NCBI GenBank assembly: GCA_012932865.1
Contig: SAXG01000024.1
Location: forward strand, 186,001-250,000
Source of the DNA: Amylostereum areolatum
Lineage: Eukaryota; Basidiomycota; Agaricomycetes; Russulales; Stereaceae
Length of the DNA stretch: 64,000 nucleotides
Direction: 5' to 3'
How positions within the stretch are numbered: position 1 is the stretch's first letter; every line of letters begins with the position of its first letter. The notes under the pieces were generated by a model, which ran no database searches, had not been told where the DNA came from, and saw only the letters and a list, made by a program, of their open reading frames with translations. This document shows, in pieces, positions 42,382-52,752 of the stretch. The translations under genes and the position numbers were made by a program.

Positions 42382-45336
42382 TTGGACCAGGAGCCTGTCG
42401 GCCAAAGACCGGAAAAGTGTGATAGATGTGCTTTAGGCTCAGCCAAAGGTGGAAGAGAAGAAGGAGGGTTTTTGAGGGGGCTGACGATGTACACGGCATC
42501 TGAAGCCCAAGTTTCTGTTTCTCGCTCGTCTGGTTTTGTTGTGCCTCGGTGGCCTGGTTCTCGTTTGCATACATGCATTGTTGATTCGGACTGTACTACC
42601 ACGGGGGATATCCCCATTATGACTTCTTTTACGGACTCTATCAGTACGGGCACGCGTCCCGTTGTTATTTTAGATACTCAGGCTTCGATTTGTGAGCCCT
42701 CGGCTTTGGATACGGCATCGGTTTTAGCTTCAGTTTTGGATACGGACTCGGTTTTGGTCATGGACCCTGTGAAGTCAGGGACAAGGCTGTGCAATGGAAG
42801 GGGCACGGCGCCCAAATCATGTTATATGGCACCTGGAATGGCTCAATGGACGCTTCGTCGCTTAAGGGAAGACAAACCCGAAAGTGCGATTGCAATCCTT
42901 CGCATCTGGACACACCATTGACACCGAGACGAGGCTATTTATGAAGCCATCGAGGAGATAACTGGCATGGAAGATGAATTAGTATGCCAAGCTCTACTAG
43001 AGCTCGCCACTCCCATACAGTTCATATGCTCCTCAAGCGCTAAGGAACAAAGGGTCATTCCCACACAACTTGTGGTAGATTCCAAGCACATTGTCAAAGC
43101 TCTCGCACTCCTGGACAGTGGTTGCACTGGCTCATGTATCAACATGAAGTTTGTGCAGGAAAATCTCATCCCCACGCGACGGACTGCTCGCCCAATCCCA
43201 GTACGAAATGCAGACGGCACGCTCAATGCAGGAGGTCCCATCATGGAATATGTCACGCTTCGTCTAGTCATTCAAGACTATGAAGAAAACATCGACCTCG
43301 CGGTCTCCAATCTAGGAGATACAGACCTCTTCATCGGACATGAGTGGCTGAAAAAGCACAATCCTCGCATCAACTGGAAATCAGGATCGATTGAATTCGA
43401 CTGATGCCCTACAAGCTGCTCTCGTCCCCCTTTCCTTCTCAATATTGATGATAACGAAGAAGAGGAGGAACAGTCAGTCCACATGGAAAAGGATGAGCAG
43501 CTGTTCGCTTTCAACTGGGACGGTTACAAGACAACCTACCACATCTGGACCCATGCATCAGACATTGCAATCGAGGAGCACGCTAAGAAAAAGGAACAGA
43601 CCTTCTCGGAGCGGGTCCCAACAGTGTACCATGAATTCAAAGACATCTTTGACAAAGACAACTTCGACAAGCTTCCTGAGCGATGCCCATGGGACCACGC
43701 CATTGAACTCACTCCTAACTTCAAACGGTCGATTGCAAAGTTTACCCCCTCACATTGGACGAGCAGAAGCAACTGGACGCCTTTTTGGAAGAGAACCTGA
43801 GATCTGGTCGGATTCAGCCGTCCAAATCACCCATGGCCTCCCCATTCTTCTTCATCAAGAAAAAAGACAGCTCGTTACGTCCTGTGCAAGACTATCGAAA
43901 GCTCAATGAGATGGCAATAAAGAACCGTTACCCGCTCCCGCTCATCCAAGAGTTGGTTGATAAGCTTAAGGGAGCACGGCACTTTACCAAACTCAATGTC
44001 CGATGGGGCTACAACAATGTTCGGATTAAAGAAGGGGACGAATGGAAAGCGGTGTTCCACATGAACAAAGGTCTCTACGAGCCTACAGTCATGTTCTTTG
44101 GACTCACCAACTCCCCGTCTACATTCCAAGCCATGATGAACGACCTGTTCAAAGACTTGATCCACCAAGGAGTCGTAGTCGTCTATTTAGACAACATCCT
44201 CATCTTCACGCATACGCTAGAAGAACATCGTCGGATAGTTAAGGAGATCCTCCAGATCCTGCGAGAAAACAAACTCTATCTGAAGCCAGAAAAGTGCGAG
44301 TTTGAGAAGGCAGAAATTGAATACCTAGGCATGATTGTTGGCGGAGGAAGGGTTCGCATGGATCCAGCAAAGGTTGCAGCAATCACCAATTGGCCAGCCC
44401 CCAAAACGAAGAAACAACTTCAATCGTTTTTGGGCTTTTGCAACTTCTACTGTCGCTTTATCAAGGACTTCAGTGGCATCGCTCACCCAATGACTAAGCT
44501 CACAGGGAAGATGGAATGGGTCTGGGACACCCCATAGCAGGAGGTGTTTGAGGAACTTAAGCAACGTATAACATCGCAGCCAGTCCTAGCAATCCCTACA
44601 GATGAGGGGCAGTTCCGTGTCGAAGCAGACTCCTCTGACTATGCCACGGGCGTGGTACCTTCGCAACAACAGGACAATGGCAAATGGCACCCGGTTGCCT
44701 TCCTCTCAAAGTCCCTCAGCGAAGCTGAGAGGAACTATGAGATCTATGATAAGGAATTACTGGCCATCATGACGGCGCTAGAGGAATGGAGACAATACCT
44801 CATGGGGGCACGACAGGAGTTTGAAATCTGGTCGGATCATCGTAATCTCATGTACTTCCGCAAGGCACAGAAGCTAAATCAGAGACAAGCACGGTGGTTA
44901 ACGGAGCTACAAGAGTATCATTGTACGCTACTCCACAAACCTGGCAAAACAATGGGTAAACCCGATGCTATTTCCCGACTAGCGGGCCTTGAGAAGGGGG
45001 AGAAAGACAATGAAAACATTGTCCTCCTGAAACCAGAACTCTTTCGTGCCCTCAACCATGCAGGAATCGTAACCAATGGACCTGACAATGTCTTCATTGA
45101 GCGGATTCAGGAGGCTACCTTACTCCGAGACCATGCAGTAGAACGCGCCTTAGCACTCAAAGTGAAGGGATGGCTGGAACACGCAGATGGAACGGTCACC
45201 TGGCAACACAGACTCTATGTCTCAAGAGACAAAGGACTCTGTGCAGACATCATCCAAGCTCATCATGACGGCCCACTTGTTGGTCATGCAGGACGATACA
45301 AGACCCACGAGCTCATCACACGCAACTACTGGTGGC
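42382..45336 (+). pseudogene. Gy6 pol (protease, RT, RNase H, start of integrase)
   Basis: Protease with LLDSGCTGS near 43110 and D-L-F-I-G-H-E-W-L. RT 43755-44537 has the fingers motif FFFIKKKD, but both catalytic sites are altered: the first Asp is Asn (AAT at 43995) and the YxDD motif reads YLDN (44184-44195). RNase H D-S-S-D-Y-A-T-G follows a TAG at 44535-44537. The integrase zinc-binding H-x-H region ends at the Gy7 LTR. Stops at 42919 and 43402 and a frameshift near 43745 add to the damage. Confidence 0.85.
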
Positions 45337-45752
45337 TGTCACAGATCGCTCCATTTCGCTCTTCATTTGCAGACCTTGTACACGTCACGGCACATGACTT
45401 TCCCTTGTATCACATGCTTCAATGACGTCATTGCCCGGACTTCCGAGTGGGGTTCCGCATCCTTATCTATGACATCATTGCTCTGGACCTTCGTCCTTTG
45501 CCCCATGACTCCTTTCTTATTGTTCCCCCCGCTCGCACCACTATCACATTGCATCACACCATCGTTCCCACTTGTATATAAGGACAGTGTTTCTCTTCCC
45601 TTTTCCCTAGACTGTCCATCTCGTCATACGGTACTGTAGCGCACGTTGCACTACCCTAGACCCCAGCACTCTCGAATCTATTGTTTCTTCTTGCTCCTCC
45701 CATTGTTGCGACTTAGGCAGTTTCATCGGTCTCATAAACTGCGTTTCTGACA
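45337..45752 (+). repeat. 5' LTR of Gy7
   Basis: 416-bp TGTCACAGAT...TTTCTGACA, inserted in Gy6 integrase. TATATAAGG near 45575 and the self-primer TAGACTGTCCA at 45608-45618. Confidence 0.92.
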
Positions 45753-45754
45753 CC

Positions 45755-45765
45755 TGGACAGTCTA
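45755..45765 (+). other. PBS of Gy7 (self-priming type)
   Basis: TGGACAGTCTA, perfectly complementary to 45608-45618 in its own LTR. The pair is kept although surrounding leader sequence has diverged from Gy2. Confidence 0.75.
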
Positions 45766-45775
45766 CCCCTACACC

Positions 45776-46958
45776 TACCTCGCACCTCTCCCCCCATCTA
45801 CCTTTGCCGTCTCTACGACGTTAAAAGCCCCTACACCACAGATCTCCCAAACATACCGGTCTTCCTCCTGTTCGATGGTAAACCAATCACCCCCCAAGAC
45901 GACGCACCCCTACCCTACCCCTGGTCCAACACTGTCACTGTCAACTGCCTTGTCCCCGTCCAGAACCTCTGCAAGAAGAACCCGTGGACTGCACACGGCC
46001 TCAACTGCATCTTTGAGTGGAGGTGGCATAAGGATCACGGTACGGTCGTCCTCGCCCTGTACACCCGGATCACTCTGTGCATCAATGTAGATCTCGAGTG
46101 CCTTGAGTTCACCCTCCACGCCCCCACCTATCACACATACCTCATCCAGAACGCCCCCAACCCGATCCTCCAGACCAGCTTCACCTCCGTCTCCCAGTTC
46201 AACTGCTGGACCCCTGAATCTACCCCGCCCCCAGTCCTCCATCCCACCATCAAGGGTAAGACCCTTCGTCGCTGCCACCACAAACACAAGATCCGCCAGG
46301 CAGTAAAAGCCGGCTACCTCACCAAGAAACTCCTTGGCTGTCGCCCTGTCGCGGCAGACTTTTTCTAGACCATCATCACGTCCCCCGCAGTCCCTCGTCC
46401 CCCCACTCCGAACTTCCCCCCAGGCGTCTTTCGAGACTACTGTCCTGAAGAGTACTATATTCTCACCTCGCAGCAGACTAAGGAATCCGTACGTTGGCAG
46501 CACGACGAACCAAATCCGCAACGTCAAGATTGGTACTTCGACGACCGCGACGAACAACCCTACATTGAAGAATCGGACTTTGCCACCGCTGCGGACGTTC
46601 TACAGCGCTTCCTGAACCCTCCCCCTACCAACTCGCCCCCACCCCGTCGACGTGCTGTAGTCGAGGTCCCAGAAGGAATCAACTACAATGACACAACTAG
46701 GAAGTGGTACGCCTATAGACGAAACAAGAACGGAACCCCAGGACGATCAGTAGTTGAGTGGCAGCCCACTTGTTCAGTCCCGTCCAAGATCACTGGTCGT
46801 GGCATCATAACCAGCAATTCCTCACCCCCACCAACTTCCTTGTTGCAAAACAAGTTGAGGACGAAGTTGAAGAAGCAGAAGAACACCGACGAGAAACCCT
46901 ACGCCACCTTGATCAAGAACTCGCCCAATCCCTCACCGTCCCCCTCCCCTCCGACAAG
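45776..46958 (+). pseudogene. Gy7 pre-Gag coding region
   Basis: Block 1 (about 45820-46365) is an uninterrupted frame encoding a mixed, aromatic-containing protein (V-F-L-L-F-D-G, F-E-W-R-W-H-K-D-H-G, K-I-R-Q-A-V-K-A-G-Y-L) and ends at TAG 46366-46368, the position also used in Gy2. Block 2 continues in the same frame (F-R-D-Y-C-P, W-Y-F-D, K-W-Y-A-Y-R-R-N) until a 1-nt shift near 46760-46790. Neither block has an in-frame ATG near its start. Three ATGs occur in the leader (45875, 46085, 46688), unlike in Gy2 and Gy4. Confidence 0.65.
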
Positions 46959-47984
46959 ATGTCCGACACCAAATCCAAGCCTGCCATCTCCAAGCGGGAG
47001 ATCGGCCCCAAGCCAAAGCCATTCAAAGGCAATAGATGCAACACTCTCTGGTTCTCCCTCAAGCTCCGTATGTTCCTGCGCGTTAACAAGGAAGCTTATG
47101 CCACAGATGACGCCAAGATGATGCTCCTCCTTAGCTTGATGGAGGACGACACAGCGAAAGCCTGGGCCACGCATCGCCGTATGGAACTCTTTGACGACAA
47201 AGACAAGAAGGAAGACGCCGAAGCCCTCGGCCTCATACCCCCGACACTTCACTACAGCTCCTACAAAGAGCTCTTCGAAAGGTTCAGTAAAGACTTTGTG
47301 CCCGTCGATCCGAAGATAGAGGCTCAGCGTAAGATCAACGAGCTTGCAATGACCACCCAGGACGTCACCAACTTTATCACCGAGTTTGAGATGCTGGCAA
47401 CCATGTTGGGGTACGACAACGAGGCCCTAATCCACTTTTTCAAGAAGGGACTTCAGCGCGACCTTGGCAAGCAGGTGGCCCGGTCATACCCATTCCCTAC
47501 CAACCTTGCAGAGTGGAAGGAGCGTGCCCGCCGCATCAACCATCAGTGGCTCGAAGAGAACCCGGAGAGGAAGAGCAGTCAGTCCAAGGGGGCTGTCGCG
47601 CTCACCTCGAACGGTTCCACCAACAACTCCTCGTTGCACCGAGTCGGTGCCTTCATCAACACCACGACTCGCTCTGAAAAGCTGACAGATGATGAACGGG
47701 CCAAGATGATGCGTGAAGGCAAGTGCTTCATGTGTCGACAAGCTGGTCACGTCTCCCGCGACTGCCCCAACCACGACTCGAGCGGGCGACGGGTGGGCGC
47801 AGTGGAGACTGTATCCAAGGCCCCTCCCCTGCCTACGAGCACGGCTTTGCCCACTGCAAAAGCAGCCCTTGACCCATCCAAAACTATCACGGCGATCACC
47901 CGCCAGCTAAAGGACCTGGACTTGGAAGGTAAGGAGCAGGCAGTGGCACTGTTGAAGGATATCCTGGAGTCGCAGGATTTTTGA
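46959..47984 (+). CDS. gag: Gy7 Gag
   Basis: 341 codons from ATG 46959, aligned with the Gy2 Gag start (M-S-D-T-K for M-P-D-E-E). The frame is open a further 67 codons upstream without ATG. Capsid domain and CCHC knuckle CFMCRQAGHVSRDC as in Gy2. It ends in the same GGATTTT-GA arrangement (47975-47981). Confidence 0.88.
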   Translation: MSDTKSKPAISKREIGPKPKPFKGNRCNTLWFSLKLRMFLRVNKEAYATDDAKMMLLLSLMEDDTAKAWATHRRMELFDDKDKKEDAEALGLIPPTLHYSSYKELFERFSKDFVPVDPKIEAQRKINELAMTTQDVTNFITEFEMLATMLGYDNEALIHFFKKGLQRDLGKQVARSYPFPTNLAEWKERARRINHQWLEENPERKSSQSKGAVALTSNGSTNNSSLHRVGAFINTTTRSEKLTDDERAKMMREGKCFMCRQAGHVSRDCPNHDSSGRRVGAVETVSKAPPLPTSTALPTAKAALDPSKTITAITRQLKDLDLEGKEQAVALLKDILESQDF

Positions 47985-50900
47985 AACACCCCCCAGTCAC
48001 GTCGTCTGGCGGAGGCAAAGGACTTGTATCATCAGCATCTTACAATCGTTTTTCTGTACTATCATCTATGACCTCATGTGAGCAATTGTATCCATCGTGT
48101 GTGCACCTCTCTACTGTCACGAAGAACAGGCAGACACCCTCGATAATGCTCAAGGTCAAAATGATTGGACGAGCGACAGGCTGACAAATCAACGCAGATG
48201 CACTGCTTGACAGCGGTGCAGAAGGAATTATCATCAACCGAAGCTTTGCTGAACGCAAGAAGCTGACCACGAGAAAACTAGAAAACCCGTTCCCGTGCAT
48301 AACGTAGACGGCACCGAGAACATCATGGGCTGGGTACGTGATACGACGACCCAGCGGATCCAGATATACTTGCAAGACTCAAAGGCATACCATGAGGAAG
48401 AAGCTGAGTTCTTCATCACCGACATTGGTGATCACAATATGATCCTTGGAACAGACTGGCTCGATGAGCATAACCCCACCATAGACTGGCAGCAAGATCG
48501 CGTTGACATGCTCCGCTGCCCTCCCTCCTGCATCCTCTCTGAAGCGACAGTGACAAACCTTACAACAAAGCCATGAAAGCCACTGTTGACCCGATCACAG
48601 CAAAAGGTTCAAGATGATGAAGCCCCCAAAGTGCCTCGAGTCCCGGACAATCCCTTCCCAGAACCAATGTATGTCTCCTGGGCCCCTATCCCTATGTATG
48701 TCATCCCCGCACGCAGGGTCAAAGGTGTTCGCATCTGTACATTCCATCTCTCACCTCTACCTGCCCGGCTTTTTACTGAGGACGACAACAAATGACCCAG
48801 GGTCTTCCGAGATTGGGAGATCAATGGCCTATGTCGCACTGGGATCCTTCCCGAAGTTGACGGCACTAACCCGGAGGCAGTACCAATCCGTGCGGGCTTC
48901 ACCAAGGCGCAAGAGCTTGCAGAGCACTCGAAGGAAAATGCATGCCCGCAAACCTTTGAAGACTTGGTTCCCCCTCCATACCGCGACTTTGCACCCATAT
49001 TTGACAAGAAAACCTCTGAACGACTACCCGACCGGCGACCATGGGATCATGCCATCGACATGAAGGATGGCTTCGAACCCAAGCCCTGCAAGATCTATCC
49101 GCTCTCCCCCTCCAAGCAGATCGAGCTCGATACTTTCCTCGACGACCACCTGAAGAAGGGCTACATCCGCCCGTCGAAGGCGCCGCAGGCAAGTGCATTC
49201 TTCTTTGTCAAGAAGAAGGATGGGAAGCTGCGGCCTGTACAGGACTATCGAGAGCTGAACAAGGGTACCTTCAAGAACGAGTATCCCTTGCCGCTGATCT
49301 CAGAAATTGTCGACCGCCTCAAAGGTGCAAAGATCTTCTCCAAGATGGACGTCCGCTGGGGATACAACAATGTCCGCATCAAGGAAGGCGACGAGTGGAA
49401 GGCTGCGTTCAAGACAAATCGTGGCCTCTTTGAACCTACGGTGATGTTTTTCGGCCTTATGAACTCCCCCGCGACGTTCCAGGCAATGATGAACGAACTT
49501 TTCAAGGACCTCATCAACTCGGGCAAAGTCATCATCTACATAGACAACATCCTTGTATTCACCCGAACTATGGAAGAACATCGCGCCATAGTGCGACAGG
49601 TTCTGCAACGCCTACAAGACAATGACCTGTTCCTTAAGCCGGAGAAATGTGTCTTCGAGCAGGACTCCGTTGAATACCTGGGACTCATTATCTCGCATGA
49701 TAAGATTGCCATGGGACCCGTCAAGGTAGCTGGTATCCAGGACTGGCCGACACCCCGGATGGTCAAGGACGTGCAATCCTTCCTCGGGTTTGGTAATTTC
49801 CACCGACGCTTCATCAAGGACTTTTGCAAAGTTGCACGACCTCTGTTCGACTTGACAAAGAAGGACTGCACATGGAATTGGTCAACAGACTGTCAGACTG
49901 CATTTGACGCGCTGAAAGCTGCGTTCACCTCCTCCCCTGTCTTAGTTATGCCTGATCCAAGGAAACCCTACCTCGTCGAGGTTGATGCCTCGGACTTTGC
50001 TACGGGGGGCATCCTTTCGCAGAAAGGCAACGACGGCCACTGGCATCCGATGGCGTATCTGTCCAAGGCCCTATCGGAACCAGAACACAACTACGACATC
50101 TACGACAAGGAGCTACTTGCAATTATCCGCGCGCTCGAAGCATGGCACCACTACCTCAAAGGCGCCCCCGACACCGTCGAAATCTGGATGGATCACAAGG
50201 ACCTGGAGCACTTCAAGACGGCGCAGAAGCTGAGCCGTCGACAGGCACGTTGGGCTCTGTTCCTCACTCGATTTGACTTTTCGCTTGTTCACAAACCAGG
50301 AGTATCCCATCGCCCAGACCCAATATCTCGATGACCTGATCACAAGCACGGCGTTGAAAATGACAACAAGGAGTGCATCTTGCTCGACCCCAAGTACTTC
50401 CAGATACGTGCAACAAGGCCAGGAGCAGTAACCTCCCTCGGCAATGTCCTGGATGCCATCTTACAGAATGGACCACGTACACTCGTCAAAAACCTCCAAG
50501 AATGGAACTACGAAGAAGGCCTGGTCCTATTCAGAGGAAAGGTATACGTTCCCGTGGATGACGAGTTGCGACGCAACATTGTCAAAATATACCATGAATC
50601 GCCAATGGCTGGACACCCTGGTCGCTTCAAGACTTACGAACTTGTGAGTCGTGAATATTGGTGGCCTGGCATGTCAGTCTTCGTCCGCGACTTTGTAGCA
50701 GGATGCGCAACCTGCCAGTCGACGAAGACGCAGAGCAGCTGACCCCACGTTGACATGATCCCAAACGAAGTACCCGATCGACCTTTCGGCGTCATCTCCA
50801 CCGACTTCATTGTCTAACTCCCTGACTGCGAAGGCTATAACACCTTCAACGTCGTGGTCGATCGCCTCACCAAGATGGTGGTTACCACCCCATGTACAAC

Positions 50901-51083
50901 GAAGATCACCAGCGATGGCACGACCGACATTCTCTTCGACAAGGTATACCGACACTACGGCTTAGCAGACAAGATCATCTCGGATCGTGGACCCCAATTT
51001 GCTGGACAGGTGATGCATACACTCAACGAGAAGCTCGGGGTCAAGTCTGCCCTCAGCACAGCGTATCACCCGCAGACAGAAGG
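47975..51083 (+). pseudogene. Gy7 pol (protease, RT, RNase H, integrase part)
   Basis: TGA 48182 lies just before the protease DSGA; a 1-nt shift near 48290; stops at 48574 and 48793. A long open stretch 48964-50334 covers RT and RNase H, with active site YIDN (49537-49548) instead of YxDD. TGA 50332 and 50740 and TAA 50815 follow in the integrase part. It ends at about 51083 inside the core, after the second catalytic Asp. Confidence 0.87.
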
Positions 51084-52504
51084 CACGCAGGGTTCCATAC
51101 AGATGTGCGACTGCGCAAGATATGTATTAGCCAGTATGATAAGTAGTAGAGACCAGTATGGGTCCTTAAAACAGAGCATTGGAGAGGTGCCCAAGGGGCA
51201 GATGGGGGAGGGGAGGTATTAAATAGGTGTGGAGCGTAAGGGTGTTAGTACAGTAAGAGGAGCATGTGCGCACCGACTGAGAGAAACAAACACTGGGGAG
51301 CTGAGAAAACAATAGAGGGCCGAGAATAAGGGAGAGCTGCAAATGTTCAGGCGAAACCTGTATATGTAATGTGAATTGGAAGTCATGTAAGTCAGGAGGG
51401 GTGGAGAGTATTAGGTAGTGTGGGGGAGTTGACCAAGACAGCAGTCGAGATGGGCGGAGTAAGGTAAGTAAAGTAAGAACAAACATGAACCGAGGCAAGT
51501 TAGTAGCACAAAACGGAAAATGTTCAGTGTGACACTGTGAAATGGGTGCGGTGTTGGCTGTCTGTCGCAAGTCTCTTAGTAAAATGGGGCTGTTGGGCCA
51601 TTCAAAAGGAGGTGTCGGAGTCATGAGGGGATGATGGTGCGCTAGTAGCGAGTGCGCAGAGTGGCCTGCGGTGGTGCTGAGCATAGGGGACAGAGTAAAT
51701 GGGAGCCCACTTACCACCCAGCCACGATACTGACTATGTGAGCCACCCCGCGACCATTTTGGAGAGCTCTCCCAGCCACCAATCATGTTCTCCCAATGAG
51801 CCCAGTTACTGGGGGAGGTTGAGCTGTCCTGCGTGGATGATTGGTCCGACCACCACATCTGTTGCTGTGTAGGTGCTAAGGAGACGGATGAGCTCATAGG
51901 TGAGGAGATCGAAGCCTCCACTTTTGAGAAAAGCGAGAAGGATGGTGAGAAATCACTCCTCACTAGGATAGAGGAACACGCACCAGTGGTATGTTGACTA
52001 GGGTGCTGATTCTTTGCTGAGTCAGTGCACTTTGAGGGGCTGCTGCTGGAGGACTCCAGCCAGATGGCAGAGGCTGGGGACAAACCCAGATGTTGACGGT
52101 GGCATTGTGTTTTGAAGCGATTTGATAACTTTGACAAGAAAGACGGCAGTGTCGACAATCTGGGCGACTTGCTGATGCCGTAGCCCGAGGATTTGGATCT
52201 GCATTGCGATAAGAAGCTCGCTCATTGTGGATTCAAGCGTGTGCTAGATGTCGGCAAAGGTGGAACACTGGGGAGGGAGTGTTGTGACTGGGAGCCCGGC
52301 CTTCTGAGAAGATCTGTCAATGGGTACCGTAGTGAGCTCAGGAAACGAAGCGGACAGCAATACTGACTGGCCAAAAACTCCGCATCCGCCTCCTCGCAGA
52401 CCAACTGCACAGTGAGGGTGAATTCCTCTAGTACCACAAGATGGCTGTCCATCAAAACTGTTGGGGGCGGCGCCATTAAACAGAGCTCCTAGAGGTCACC
52501 CATA
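51084..52504. other. unassigned DNA right of Gy7
   Basis: Two short - strand frames, 52222-52476 and 52022-52225, overlap by ATGA, and a 330-codon Ser/Leu-rich - strand frame spans 51166-52158. None has a recognised motif, and the C/T-rich composition of the - strand makes chance open frames likely. A TATTTAATA box on the - strand lies near 51218, so part may be an LTR or promoter. Confidence 0.3.
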
Positions 52505-52543
52505 TGTTGAAGTCGCAGTTGAAGGGGCTAGCCAACTAGCTAG
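52505..52543 (-). repeat. 39-bp remnant of a Co2/Co3 LTR end
   Basis: TGTTGAAGTCGCAG... matches the terminal 39 bp of the copia LTRs at 53247, 56825 and (inverted) 59234. It is cut exactly where the 209-bp repeat begins. Confidence 0.8.
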
Positions 52544-52752
52544 TGTTGAAAACACAGAGGAACCTTCAGTCATAAAGTGAAACACAAAGTGGACTGGCCA
52601 GGGATTGAACCCAGGACCTCCCATATTCTAGAAGGGTGCTCTAACCAACTGAGCTACCTGTCCAATAGTGGGAACAGGATGGTAGTTGATATAGAGGATA
52701 TCACTGAGCTTTTATTGTGTGCAACAGGCCAGGGCTTAGCCTTATTTCAACA
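52544..52752 (-). repeat. 209-bp TG...CA repeat containing a tRNA-like fold
   Basis: Ends TGTTGAAA / TTTCAACA are inverted. On the - strand it reads an 88-nt segment, a 74-nt tRNA-like sequence, then a 46-nt tail. The 88-nt segment recurs at 58670-58757, stopping at the junction with the tRNA-like part. It interrupts the Gy8 integrase frame just after V-V-T-D. It may be a tRNA-derived SINE or a small LTR-derived element. Confidence 0.55.
52590..52663 (-). tRNA. tRNA-like sequence (probably tRNA-derived, not a working gene)
   Basis: 74 nt with exact tRNA segment lengths: 7-bp acceptor, 4-bp D stem (GCTC/GAGC), 9-nt D loop, 5+7+5 anticodon arm, 5-nt variable loop, 5+7+5 T arm with loop TTCAATC, discriminator A. 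A box TAGCTCAGTTGG and B box GGTTCAATCCC fit. Mismatches: A-A in the acceptor and T-T in the anticodon stem. By register the anticodon is AGA, but a serine tRNA would need a long variable arm, so decoding identity is doubtful. Confidence 0.4.

Larger units (their letters stand above)
39620..45336 (+). mobile_element. Gy6: Ty3 element, 3' end displaced by Gy7
   Basis: 5' LTR 39620-40211, gag 40527-42355, pol 42382-45336. It ends abruptly in the integrase zinc-binding region (R-N-Y-W-W-L), where the Gy7 LTR starts. It is more decayed than Gy4, and belongs to a different family from Gy2 judged by Gag and protease. Confidence 0.85.
45337..51083 (+). mobile_element. Gy7: Ty3 chromovirus of the Gy2 family, 3'-truncated
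   Basis: 5' LTR 45337-45752, PBS 45755-45765, leader, gag 46959-47984, pol to about 51083. It is truncated in the integrase core (after H-P-Q-T-E-G), and the rest of integrase, the chromodomain and the 3' LTR are absent. It serves as the reference for which changes in Gy2/Gy3 are damage, because its stops are mostly at other positions. Confidence 0.87.

Noticed and set aside
51166..52158. 330-codon - strand frame as a gene
   Set aside because: Ser/Leu/Pro-rich, no motif, no good start, no intron logic, in strongly C/T-biased sequence next to a truncated element.
52590..52663. Functional serine tRNA (anticodon AGA)
   Set aside because: Short variable loop, mismatches in acceptor and anticodon stems, and location inside a repeat argue for a tRNA-derived sequence.
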